The notes under the pieces are model-generated. The model saw nothing but the letters and a program-made list of their open reading frames with translations, did not search any database and was not told where the DNA came from. The position numbers and the translations under genes are program-made. Below are positions 8,428-17,173 of a stretch of DNA of 64,000 bases, one piece after another; the stretch's first letter is position 1; each line of letters opens with the position of its first letter. The stretch comes from Promethearchaeota archaeon. GTDB lineage: Archaea > Asgardarchaeota > Lokiarchaeia > Sigyniarchaeales > SOKP01. The stretch lies in NCBI GenBank assembly GCA_030606485.1, contig JAUWGH010000008.1:124001-188000 (forward strand), in the 5' to 3' direction.

Positions 8428-9234
8428 ATGAAAATTTTCGTTTGTATAAAGCAAGTACCTGGAGTTTCTGAGGTAAAAATTGACCCAAAAACAAACACCC
8501 TTGTTAGAGAAGGAATACCATCAATTATAAATCCTTACGATAAAAATGCCATTGAATTAGCCTTGTCAATAAAGGAAAAACATGGAGCTGAAATCACGGC
8601 AATTTCAATGGGTCCACCTCAAGCTGAAGAAGTTTTGCGTGAAGCTCTAGCGATGGGTGTAGATAAAGCCTTCTTATTAACCGATAAAGCTTTTGCCGGT
8701 GCAGACACGTTGGCTACATCTCATACTTTATCACTTGCGATTAAAAAAATATTAGAAGAGTTGAAAAAAGATGAAAAATACATCGTTATCTGTGGATCTC
8801 AAGCTATTGATGGAGATACAGGCCAAGTAGGACCTGAATTAGCAGAAGAATTAAATATACCCCAAATAACATATGTGCAAAAATTCCAAATTAAAGGAGA
8901 TAAAGTAATTGTTGAAAGAGTATTCAGAACAGAAGAAGTTGTTGTAATAGAAACTAATTTTCCAGTATTAATTTCAGTTTTAAGCGAAATAAATATACCC
9001 CGAAATCCAACTATGTCTGGAATTGTGGATGCGTATCAAAAAAAAGAAATTCATTATTTAGATGCAGAAAGGTTGAAAGCAGATAAAGCAAAAATAGGGT
9101 TAGATGGTTCTATGACGCAAGTTTGGAAAATATTTATTCCAGAAAGAAAAGGAGAACACATCATATTAACTGGTACAATAGAAGAAATGGTCCAAAATTT
9201 ATGTGAAAATTTAAAGGAAGATAAAATCTTTTGA
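8428..9234 (+). CDS. etfB: Electron transfer flavoprotein beta subunit
   Basis: This 268-residue protein has the EtfB/FixA signature: CIKQVPG at the N-terminus, the DKNAIELALSIKEKHG segment, SMGPPQAEEVLREALAMGVDKAFLL with breaks, ICGSQAIDGDTGQVGPELAEEL for nucleotide binding, and an IPRNPTMSGIVDA segment. EtfB and EtfA form a heterodimer that carries electrons from acyl-CoA dehydrogenases. The gene for the ferredoxin-fused alpha subunit begins 13 nt downstream, so the two are co-transcribed. EtfB of bifurcating ETFs binds FAD in place of AMP; that property cannot be settled by eye here. Confidence 0.93.
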   Translation: MKIFVCIKQVPGVSEVKIDPKTNTLVREGIPSIINPYDKNAIELALSIKEKHGAEITAISMGPPQAEEVLREALAMGVDKAFLLTDKAFAGADTLATSHTLSLAIKKILEELKKDEKYIVICGSQAIDGDTGQVGPELAEELNIPQITYVQKFQIKGDKVIVERVFRTEEVVVIETNFPVLISVLSEINIPRNPTMSGIVDAYQKKEIHYLDAERLKADKAKIGLDGSMTQVWKIFIPERKGEHIILTGTIEEMVQNLCENLKEDKIF

Positions 9235-9247
9235 ATGGAGGGATAAA

Positions 9248-10453
9248 ATGAGCATAAAAGTAGATAGGGACCTTTGTACCGGCTGCGGAAGTTGTGTTGA
9301 TGTGTGTCTATATAGTGGGATCGAAATGATAGACGATAAAGCTCAGATAACAGATGGTTGCAATTTATGTGGAGCTTGTGTTGATGTATGTCCCGTTGAA
9401 GCAATAATTTTAGAACGAGAAGAATTAAAAGTTGAAAAAATGGATATAACTCAATATAGGGGAGTATGGGTTATAGCAGAACATTATAAAAATAAAATCC
9501 ATAATGTTGCATTTCAATTATTGGGAAAAGGACGGGAACTAGCTGATATATTAGAAGTAAATTTATCCCTTGTTATATTAGGGGGTAATTTCGATGATAA
9601 TTTAGATGAATTTAGTCAATATGGAGCAGATGAAATTATTTACATTAAATCACCAATCTTGAAAGATTATTATTCAGATTTATATGTAAAAACTTTAACT
9701 GAATTAATTATTGATCATAAACCAGAGATTATATTAATCGGTGCAACACCTACGGGAAGGGATTTCGCACCAAGAGTAGCAAAAAGGGTTAATGCTGGGC
9801 TTACCGCAGACTGTACTGGATTAGTCATTGACCTTGAAAGTAGGAATTTATTACAAACACGCCCTACATTTGGTGGAAATATAATGGCAACAATTAAAAC
9901 TCCCACCAGCAGACCACAAATGGCTACAGTTAGACCCGGTATATTTAAACCACTTAAGAAAAGTAAGAGAAAGGTAATAATAAAAAAAATGGATTATGAC
10001 TATAATCAAAAAGATTCCGTTTCAAAAATTGTAAAAATTATTAATAGAGAAAAAAAGAAGATAAATCTTGAAGAAGCGGAAATAATAATTACGGGAGGAA
10101 GAGGAGTTGGCTCAAAAGAAAATTTTAAACTTATTGAACAACTAGCAGATTCTCTAAATGCTGAAATAGGAGGATCAAGAGTTGCAGTTGAATTAAATTG
10201 GATTGAACAAGATCGTCAAGTTGGACAAACTGGCAAAACAGTTTCGCCAAAATTATATATTGCATGTGGAATTTCGGGTGCAATACAACATATAGTGGGT
10301 ATACAAGGCGCAGAGATTATAGTAGCAATTAATAAAGACCCGAAAGCACCAATTTTTAAATTAGCTCATTACGGAATTGTTGGAGACCTTCAAAAAGTTA
10401 TTCCAGAACTAATTAAGAAAATAAAAAAAATAAGAACTGAAAAAGAAATTTAA
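9248..10453 (+). CDS. etfA: Electron transfer flavoprotein alpha subunit fused to a 2[4Fe-4S] ferredoxin domain
   Basis: Residues 1-60 are an 8-Cys ferredoxin: C10-x2-C13-x2-C16-x3-C20 and C38-x2-C41-x2-C44-x3-C48. The rest is a standard EtfA: an N-terminal alpha/beta domain (LIGATPTGRDFAPRVAKRVN), then a C-terminal FAD domain with GGRGVGSKENF, GQTGKTVSPKLYIACGISG and AINKDPKAPIF. Total length is 401 residues. The fusion implies electrons can be exchanged between the flavins and low-potential ferredoxin, as in clostridial and archaeal ETF variants. The SD-like GGAGGGATAAA lies just before the ATG. It probably partners the acyl-CoA dehydrogenase upstream. Confidence 0.94.
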   Translation: MSIKVDRDLCTGCGSCVDVCLYSGIEMIDDKAQITDGCNLCGACVDVCPVEAIILEREELKVEKMDITQYRGVWVIAEHYKNKIHNVAFQLLGKGRELADILEVNLSLVILGGNFDDNLDEFSQYGADEIIYIKSPILKDYYSDLYVKTLTELIIDHKPEIILIGATPTGRDFAPRVAKRVNAGLTADCTGLVIDLESRNLLQTRPTFGGNIMATIKTPTSRPQMATVRPGIFKPLKKSKRKVIIKKMDYDYNQKDSVSKIVKIINREKKKINLEEAEIIITGGRGVGSKENFKLIEQLADSLNAEIGGSRVAVELNWIEQDRQVGQTGKTVSPKLYIACGISGAIQHIVGIQGAEIIVAINKDPKAPIFKLAHYGIVGDLQKVIPELIKKIKKIRTEKEI

Positions 10454-10505
10454 GAAAAAATGTTTTATCGTTTAAATAAATCTAATTTTTTGTATATAAT
10501 TTTTA

Positions 10506-10988
10506 ATGAGATTATTATTTAGATTATTTAATCACATATTTGAATTGAAGCAAATGAAATTCTTTAGAAACGAGAAAAGTTTTTTTAAAAAGTATTGTAT
10601 TTTAATCCTAATATTAAATTTTGTAGTTTTGGGTATTTCCTTAATTTTATACCCATTATTATTAATCGGGATAATAGTTCCAATTTTTGGAAACATTTTT
10701 GGAGTCTTATTTTTATGCAATATATTTGCAAATTTACTATTTATGCAAATAAATTCTAAATTTTTAATTAAAACTAGTGATAAGGGTAAAATTATAAATC
10801 GAGTAACATATTGCTATCTTTTTTTTTTAATATTCGGAGTTTTGCCACTATTTTCTATTTCAGAACCAATAGTAATTCAAAATTATATTATTTCTCTAAT
10901 TATATATCTATTTCCTATTGTTATTAGCTATTATGAACTTATAATAATTGATAAAAAAGAGGGGATCTTTAAATGGGAGATAATATAA
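10506..10988 (+). CDS. Small integral membrane protein
   Basis: This 160-residue protein is very hydrophobic, with about four predicted membrane helices (roughly residues 28-48, 50-72, 100-120 and 125-147) and a basic N-terminal segment. I recognise no family. It overlaps the following esterase gene by 16 bp, so the two are probably translationally coupled and may act together at the membrane. Compared with neighbours it is especially Ile/Phe/Leu-rich and AT-rich, as expected for a membrane protein in this genome. Confidence 0.7.
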   Translation: MRLLFRLFNHIFELKQMKFFRNEKSFFKKYCILILILNFVVLGISLILYPLLLIGIIVPIFGNIFGVLFLCNIFANLLFMQINSKFLIKTSDKGKIINRVTYCYLFFLIFGVLPLFSISEPIVIQNYIISLIIYLFPIVISYYELIIIDKKEGIFKWEII

Positions 10989-12304
10989 AATTATTGAAAG
11001 TCTCATTAATTGTAATTTTTATTTGGACTTTTATTGGTGGGTTTATTTTTTCCTATATACTATTTACTGGAGGTCCAGATCCCTTAGGGATATTAATTGG
11101 TTTTGCAAATGCAATTTTATCTCCTCATTTAATTATATTATATCCAATAATTACAGTATTTTTCTCAAAATTAATTCCTAAAGAAAAGCACAAGATTATT
11201 TACTCTCTTATCATAATTATTGGATTATCTCTAAGCATAATTTATGCAATTCCATTATTCATGGTGCCAATTTCGATTCAACAGACAAATTCACAATTCT
11301 ATTCTAATTATGGTACAAATTGGAATACTTTCCCAGCACAAGTCCAAAATAATTTTTATACAACACCTTTTGAATTATATCTGTTATATTATGGTATTCC
11401 TGATTCAAATGAGCACATGTTTGGCGTTCAAAAAGATATAATTTTTGTGAATGAAACTGATTACCAATTATATTTTGACGTATATTGTTCAAAAGAATCA
11501 GGATTTGTTAATAATGCAACAATTATTTATATTCATGGAGGTGCATGGACTGGCGGTGAGAAAGAACAACAAGCAAGCACATTGGAGTATTTTGCCTCTC
11601 AAGGTTATATTGTATTTGCTATTGAATATAGACTATTGAATGCAAGTTTATTAGAAGGAAATTCAGATTCAGAGATAATAAGTGACCTTTTTAACTTACC
11701 AACGACAGGACTTGAATATCGCACTGGAAATTATACTTTAGCGGACCAAATTATTGATATTGGAACTTTTACAAAATTTATTGCAAATGACTCAAACAAT
11801 ATCTATGGTGCCAACTTAAATCGAGTCTTTTTTATGGGTGGAAGTGCTGGAGCACATTTGGCAGGAGTTTGTGGATTTGGTTATAAGAATGAATATTTTA
11901 CTGGAATTTTTAGTAGTGATTTACAAATAAACGGTGTAGTATTATATTATCCCCCTAATAACGCTTCAGAATTCTTTTATTATGTCCATAAAATGTATTA
12001 TGAGATAAATCAATTTATTCCAGGTACACCTGAAACTAACCCAGAGGCATATTTACATTACAGTCCAAGTTATTTAATTAATGAGAACTCGCCGCCATGC
12101 ATTCTTTTACATGGAACTTCAGACACAATGGTTCCCTATAAGGAAAGTATAACCATTCAATTAAAAATGCAGCAAAATAATCGTATATGTATATTGATTC
12201 CTGGTTATTTTGGAGGACATGGACATATATTGGGAATTCAGCATAATATTATAACTACTTATTATATTGAGAGATTTTTATATCACAATACTATGCATAA
12301 TTAA
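10973..12304 (+). CDS. Membrane-anchored alpha/beta-hydrolase (esterase)
   Basis: This 443-residue protein has two to three N-terminal membrane helices (about 11-32, 45-66 and 76-98) followed by an extracytoplasmic alpha/beta-hydrolase domain. The oxyanion motif HGGAW is at 188-192, the nucleophile elbow G-G-S291-A-G at 289-293, Asp384 in HGTSDTMVP and His416/418 in FGGHGHI, a complete catalytic triad of the carboxylesterase/BD-FAE type. The likely substrate is an ester in the envelope or medium. The start overlaps the preceding membrane-protein gene; GAGGGGATC precedes the ATG as a ribosome-binding signal. Confidence 0.85.
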   Translation: MGDNIKLLKVSLIVIFIWTFIGGFIFSYILFTGGPDPLGILIGFANAILSPHLIILYPIITVFFSKLIPKEKHKIIYSLIIIIGLSLSIIYAIPLFMVPISIQQTNSQFYSNYGTNWNTFPAQVQNNFYTTPFELYLLYYGIPDSNEHMFGVQKDIIFVNETDYQLYFDVYCSKESGFVNNATIIYIHGGAWTGGEKEQQASTLEYFASQGYIVFAIEYRLLNASLLEGNSDSEIISDLFNLPTTGLEYRTGNYTLADQIIDIGTFTKFIANDSNNIYGANLNRVFFMGGSAGAHLAGVCGFGYKNEYFTGIFSSDLQINGVVLYYPPNNASEFFYYVHKMYYEINQFIPGTPETNPEAYLHYSPSYLINENSPPCILLHGTSDTMVPYKESITIQLKMQQNNRICILIPGYFGGHGHILGIQHNIITTYYIERFLYHNTMHN

Positions 12305-12435
12305 GTTAAATTCACATGAGAACTTATTCACTTTATTTAGTCTTTTACATATTAGTTATATATTGGATTCAAGATAAACTATATATAGAAGAAAATAATT
12401 AATTCCAAAATACCTATTGGAAGTTTGTGAAGATA

Positions 12436-12807
12436 ATGAAAAAAACGATTTTTATTGCAGAAGATAATGAAGTTTATTTAAAATTAGTTAAGGCTGTAGT
12501 CAATACTATGCCTGATTTAGAAGTTATAATGGAGACTGAAGGAGGGCGAGCTCTTGAATTGATAAAAAAAAATAATCCTGATCTTATTATTTTAGATATT
12601 CAACTTCCAGGTATAAATGGTATAGAGATTTGTAAGGAACTCCGGAAATTAACTGAGTTTAAAAATAAACCTATAATTGCAATGACAGGTTATCCTGAAG
12701 ATTTTGATGAATCCATTGTTTCAGAAGCTGGTTTCAGCAAATTCTTTTCAAAACCAATAGAACTTAACGATTTTATAAAATCAATACAGGATTTTTTATC
12801 TATTTAA
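12436..12807 (+). CDS. Stand-alone CheY-like response regulator receiver
   Basis: This single-domain receiver of about 123 residues has the acidic pair in FIAEDNE, the phospho-acceptor Asp in LIILDIQLPG, a Thr in AMTGYP and the Lys in FSKPIEL, so all residues for phosphotransfer are present. There is no output domain. No histidine kinase gene is adjacent. The start is taken as ATG 12436 because GTGA lies five bases upstream, the same spacing seen at other genes here; a GTG at 12427 is the alternative. Confidence 0.9.
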   Translation: MKKTIFIAEDNEVYLKLVKAVVNTMPDLEVIMETEGGRALELIKKNNPDLIILDIQLPGINGIEICKELRKLTEFKNKPIIAMTGYPEDFDESIVSEAGFSKFFSKPIELNDFIKSIQDFLSI

Positions 12808-12905
12808 CTAGATTCGATATAATTTTGAAGTAAAATAAAGAATAATTGATTTTAAGAGACATCGATAAATCACTATTTTTTTAATTGTTTTTTTAGATGA
12901 TTTAT

Positions 12906-13586
12906 TTAAATCAGTTTTATTTCTTTTTTTTTAATTTTTGTAAAAGATTTAGAAAAACTTTTTTTACAAATATCAATAATTGGACATAAATTACATTTTG
13001 GATATGTAGGACGACATATTTGCTGACCAAATTTTACTATTAATCCATTAGATTCTATCCATAAATCTTTTGGAATTATTTTTTTTAACTCATTTTCAGT
13101 TTGTTCAGGTGTTTTTGTATCTACCCAACCAGTTCTATTGGATATTCTATGTACATGTATATCCACGGCAATAGCTGGGATTTTAAATGCATATATCAAT
13201 ACACAATTCGCCACCTTATTCCCAACTCCAGGTAATTCTATTAATTCATTAAAATCTTTTGGAACTTGTCCATTATATTTTTCTACGATTATCTGAGAAA
13301 CTTGTTTAATTCTCTGAGCTTTCGTTTTATACGTTCCTGAAACGTAGATTAATTCTTCAATATCTTCTAAATCTGCCTCGGCGATCATTTTAGGAGTATA
13401 ATACTTTGTGAATAATTTATCAGTTGCAGCTGAAGTATTTTTATCTTTAGTTCGGACTGATAGAATAGTTGAGATTAAGATTTTGTAAGGATCAATACTT
13501 TTAGGAGTTCTCTGGACTAGTTCTTCCAAATGGGATATTCCATTCAAAGATTGTTTTATTTTTTTAAAAATTTCATAAAAATCCAT
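12906..13586 (-). CDS. nth: Endonuclease III (DNA glycosylase/AP lyase)
   Basis: This 226-residue base-excision repair enzyme has the helix-hairpin-helix LPGVGNKVAN at 118-127 with the catalytic Lys124, the catalytic Asp142 in VDIHVHRISNR, and the [4Fe-4S] cluster loop C191-x6-C198-x2-C201-x5-C207. The order and spacing match canonical Nth. It removes oxidised pyrimidines and nicks the resulting abasic site. The C-terminus ends in a Lys-rich tail. The gene lies 15 bp downstream of the tRNA methyltransferase gene on the same strand. Confidence 0.95.
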   Translation of the reverse strand: MDFYEIFKKIKQSLNGISHLEELVQRTPKSIDPYKILISTILSVRTKDKNTSAATDKLFTKYYTPKMIAEADLEDIEELIYVSGTYKTKAQRIKQVSQIIVEKYNGQVPKDFNELIELPGVGNKVANCVLIYAFKIPAIAVDIHVHRISNRTGWVDTKTPEQTENELKKIIPKDLWIESNGLIVKFGQQICRPTYPKCNLCPIIDICKKSFSKSFTKIKKKEIKLI

Positions 13587-13601
13587 AAAAATCCATAAAT
13601 T

Positions 13602-15014
13602 TCATTTGTTATTATCTAATTTTTGAAAGAGGTAAAATTTGCGCTTTATAATTTGATTTTTTTTTGATTCAATAATCGATTTTAAGCTATTTAGGTTTAA
13701 TTGTAATAATTTATTAGACTTACTGAAGATTCGATTTTTTTTAAAGATAGGAATTAAATTTAATTTATGTTTTTCAGCGATTTTTTGAAGAGGGAGTTGG
13801 ACTTCAAGATTTTCAACGGTTTCAATTACGGGTGAGGTTAAACATAATCTTTTGCCAGGTTTAAGTAATTTATACGCTATTTTTATTAATTCTTCAAAGG
13901 TGGGGCGAATTTTTGTATCTAATAAAGTCTTTGCATCTTTAAAGTCTGGTTTTTGTTTATAAAAAGGACCAAATATGGGTTCTGTGCATATTCCATCAAA
14001 GGAAGATTGTTCAAAAATATTTATCAGATCTTTAATATCAATATTTTTTATTCTTTCTTTAAAATTCGGTATATTTTCCTCTTCTAATATCTTTCCAACC
14101 CATCTTAAATTTTTTATTGTATGTTCAACGTATTTATTTTTAATATCTGCTCCATAAACTTCAAAACCATTAATATACGCAAAAATAAGAATTGTTCCTG
14201 AACCACAAAATGGGTCAAGAATCCTTTTGGATTCTTTATTTTCATAAAGGTTTAAGAAATTAAGCATAATTTTAGCAAATTTTGGAGGGATAGATCGCTC
14301 AAAACTTGTAAAAGGACGCTTTTCATCAATCTTTTTTTGAAAATTTGGATTAGTCACTGTATATGTTCTTGCAATATAACATCCTTCTTCTGTGAAACCA
14401 AAAATTATTTCTGCGCGATTTTCCTCTAATAGATTATACCTAATGACATGGTGTGGAAATATTGGATTTAAATTTCCAGTTTCCATATTTCTTTGAGGAT
14501 ATTTATAAAAAATAGCCTTTCTTGCATTCCTTTCTTTTAACAATCTTGAAAAATTTTCATTTAAAAAGGGTAAAAAATGTTTAACTAATATGGATTTATA
14601 ATAATCATCAATATAAAGATTAGGATAAATTGAAACCGCAAAAAAGATGCTTTCATTTTCAATTTTAGGGAAAACTTTAGGTAATAAATCATTTAACTTT
14701 TTAGATATATTCGTTCTAAAAGGCTTAATTTTTTTATAGGAAACTACTAATTCAGGAAATGCTGATTTTACCTTAGAAATATCAATAAAATCTAGTATCT
14801 CTGCAATTTTTAATATTCCTCCAAAATAAAATTGTAATAATTCCAAATTATTAACATATGTTTTGGGATTTAATCCCTCTTCAATTTCTACTATTGCAAT
14901 ATTAGCTGAATAATCTATAATTCGGCCTTTAAATGGTGGATTTCGTATAATAAGGTCTATTTCTGCTAAAGATAAATGCCAATTAGAACCAAGAACAAGT
15001 AGAAATCTTTTCAT
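13602..15014 (-). CDS. TRM11-family tRNA guanosine methyltransferase
   Basis: This 470-residue protein has a THUMP-like N-terminal half and a C-terminal SAM-dependent Rossmann methyltransferase with DPFCGSGTILIFA (SAM loop), VYGADIKNKYVEHT and a catalytic-site motif CTEPIFGPFYK. TRM11-like enzymes methylate N2 of G10 or nearby positions in tRNA. Most archaeal Trm-G10 enzymes carry a D-x-P-Y-type motif, so the TEPxxGP variant marks a distinct branch. The start codon overlaps the stop of the upstream GIFT-domain gene by one base, implying coupled translation. Confidence 0.83.
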   Translation of the reverse strand: MKRFLLVLGSNWHLSLAEIDLIIRNPPFKGRIIDYSANIAIVEIEEGLNPKTYVNNLELLQFYFGGILKIAEILDFIDISKVKSAFPELVVSYKKIKPFRTNISKKLNDLLPKVFPKIENESIFFAVSIYPNLYIDDYYKSILVKHFLPFLNENFSRLLKERNARKAIFYKYPQRNMETGNLNPIFPHHVIRYNLLEENRAEIIFGFTEEGCYIARTYTVTNPNFQKKIDEKRPFTSFERSIPPKFAKIMLNFLNLYENKESKRILDPFCGSGTILIFAYINGFEVYGADIKNKYVEHTIKNLRWVGKILEEENIPNFKERIKNIDIKDLINIFEQSSFDGICTEPIFGPFYKQKPDFKDAKTLLDTKIRPTFEELIKIAYKLLKPGKRLCLTSPVIETVENLEVQLPLQKIAEKHKLNLIPIFKKNRIFSKSNKLLQLNLNSLKSIIESKKNQIIKRKFYLFQKLDNNK

Positions 15015-16120
15015 TATTTTTTTTTATTATTCTTTTTTTGTGCTGTATTTTCATCCGTGCCCGCAACTTTATCAATATCTGAAATGATCTCATCTATATC
15101 TATTTTTTCTCTTTTATCTCCGACCATATCTAATATTTTATCTTCAGCCATTTTCTTTTTTACTGCAGCGGTTTTTTTTTTCTTTTCATATTCTTTCTTT
15201 TTTTTAATACGTTCTTTTTTTGTTGTCTCAATTATGTTTTTATAATGGTCTTTTAGATATTTTAAACTAAAATTAACTATATCTGAAATAGATTCCCAAT
15301 TTTGATCATTTAAAATATTTCTAGCCCAATGATAAACACTATCTTTTAATTTTATTGAAACAGCTTTTCCTCCAGAGATTTGTTCTTGAGATAACCACTT
15401 AAAAATGTTAGAAATAAGCATAGAGTTATCTAATGCTCCAAAACCATATTCTCTACTTAAAGAGCTAAATATTGATACATTACCAATAGATACTACTTTT
15501 CCTTTGTAAAATTTAGTTGCTACAAGTATAGGGATATTAGGACAATCTTCGTGATTCCAGTTACTTCCATCATAAATTTCCCTCCAGCAGTTGAGTCCAC
15601 CATATGCTATTATCTCGATTTTTATATTTTTATCTTCACTGTATTCAACAACATCAATTGAACATCCACCTGAATGCACAAATGAATTTAGATCTTCAGT
15701 TATTGAGTGATGTATGAATTTTTTGATTATTGGACGTTTTTGCAGATTTAAATAATAAACTGAATCATTAATTCGATCTGGAGAAAATGTAAATCCAAAT
15801 TCCTTGGTTAAATCAAATAAGTTAGTTTTATTGGAATAATCGCCCCCATTATTACTAATAATAAATAAACTCCCGCCTTTTTTAACGTATTCAATTAGAA
15901 CTTTTATTTCTGATTCGGAATAAACAGAGTTATTGGGGGCACCTATAATTAATAAATTATATTTTTCTATTTTTTTCACGGAATTTATTCCTGCTTCGAT
16001 TTTTCCGAGTTTATACCCACTAGTGAATAAAAATTCAACAAAGTCAATAAATGAAGGACTTTCAATAACTAGCTTATTTCCGTGGGAATAATCAAAACAA
16101 ATCTTTATATCTTGACTCAT
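15014..16120 (-). CDS. GIFT/GATase1-like domain protein resembling IFT52
   Basis: The first 250 residues form an alpha/beta domain. The strand-turn LLIIGAPNNSVYSESEI is followed by LIEYVKKGGSLFIISNNGGD, then LFDLTKEFGFTFSPDRIND, and later GKVVSIGNVSIFSS and ISNIFKWLSQ. This order and spacing match the GldG/IFT52 GIFT domain, a non-catalytic class I glutaminase-like fold, and are close to the N-terminus of eukaryotic IFT52. The last 90 residues are highly charged (Lys/Glu-rich, likely coiled coil). There is no signal peptide. It overlaps the tRNA methyltransferase gene by one base. DUF4350-type annotation is the alternative. Function unknown. Confidence 0.65.
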   Translation of the reverse strand: MSQDIKICFDYSHGNKLVIESPSFIDFVEFLFTSGYKLGKIEAGINSVKKIEKYNLLIIGAPNNSVYSESEIKVLIEYVKKGGSLFIISNNGGDYSNKTNLFDLTKEFGFTFSPDRINDSVYYLNLQKRPIIKKFIHHSITEDLNSFVHSGGCSIDVVEYSEDKNIKIEIIAYGGLNCWREIYDGSNWNHEDCPNIPILVATKFYKGKVVSIGNVSIFSSLSREYGFGALDNSMLISNIFKWLSQEQISGGKAVSIKLKDSVYHWARNILNDQNWESISDIVNFSLKYLKDHYKNIIETTKKERIKKKKEYEKKKKTAAVKKKMAEDKILDMVGDKREKIDIDEIISDIDKVAGTDENTAQKKNNKKK

Positions 16121-16207
16121 AAAATTACCACAGTCTACTTAGGATTAAATATGAATTCATAATATTAATTTTTTAGTAATAAAAGTTTTTATTTTAATTC
16201 TTAACCT

Positions 16208-17062
16208 TCATTTATTTACTAATATATCAACTACAATATGATATAACCGAGGTCCGTAGCTTTTTACAACCCTATGTTCTATTAATTCACATTGATATCC
16301 ATTTTGTTGAGCCACTTTATCAAACTCATCATAAAGTTTTAAATAATTATCCTTTTCTATAACTCCTTCATAATGAATGAATGTCCCAGAATCTTTTACA
16401 CATAATAATGCAGATGAAATGAAATCCTTCGGAGCAGGAAATACAGCCATTATTATTCTATCTGCCGTAATTCCGTTTTCAGCTAATTCTTTTACTTTCT
16501 CTTTACAATTACCGAAAATCGGAATAATTTTAAATTCTAAATGATTTAATTTTACATTTTCCTTTAGATATTCAAATGCAACTGGGTTTAATTCAATACT
16601 ATAAATTATTTTCGCTTCTGAATGTATTCCAATTGGTAAAGAAAAGTATCCGATCCCTGCAAACATATCAATTATTATTTCTCCAGGTTTTACTAGGGTT
16701 GCTAATTTTTTTCTTTCATTAAGATTACCTTTACTGAACATAATTTTTGTAATATCAAATTTATACATTACTTCATGTTCTTTATGAACAACAACGGGAT
16801 TGTCTTTACCAGCTAAAAATTCTATCTTTTCTGGAATTCTAAATTGTCCAGTAATTTTTCCTCCATAATAATACACGGATTCCATTCTCGGATTTATTTC
16901 CAGACATTTTTGTGCAATTAACTTTCTTTTTTCATATAAATCCGAATGCGTTTTAAAAATAATTGTTTTTGATACTTGTTGAAACCCTCTCGGCAATTTT
17001 TCAAGTTCTTCTTGAGTTAAGTCAGACTTTAAAGCCGTCTTAAGTTGCTCCTTGAAATTCAT
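16208..17062 (-). CDS. Taw2/Trm5-family tRNA-G37/wyosine modification enzyme
   Basis: This 284-residue class I SAM-dependent protein has the family marker FSKGNLNERKK, then IIDMFAGIGYFSLPI (SAM motif I), YSIELNPVAFEYLKEN (motif II) and an IHYEGVIEKDNY segment. The family contains Trm5 (tRNA m1G37 methyltransferase) and Taw2/TYW2, which transfers the aminocarboxypropyl group of SAM in wybutosine biosynthesis. The short N-terminus and the DMFAGIGYF form favour Taw2, but the residue after motif III (FPAPKDF) is not the standard one for either. tRNA-Phe position 37 is the expected target. Confidence 0.8.
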   Translation of the reverse strand: MNFKEQLKTALKSDLTQEELEKLPRGFQQVSKTIIFKTHSDLYEKRKLIAQKCLEINPRMESVYYYGGKITGQFRIPEKIEFLAGKDNPVVVHKEHEVMYKFDITKIMFSKGNLNERKKLATLVKPGEIIIDMFAGIGYFSLPIGIHSEAKIIYSIELNPVAFEYLKENVKLNHLEFKIIPIFGNCKEKVKELAENGITADRIIMAVFPAPKDFISSALLCVKDSGTFIHYEGVIEKDNYLKLYDEFDKVAQQNGYQCELIEHRVVKSYGPRLYHIVVDILVNK

Positions 17063-17173
17063 ATTAATACATAAAAAGATTTAATCTTAATTAATAATTA
17101 CAATTAATATTTAAGTAAGTAAAAATTTACGCTGAAAGTTCACTGAAAAATATCTATAAATAACGATGTAAAA

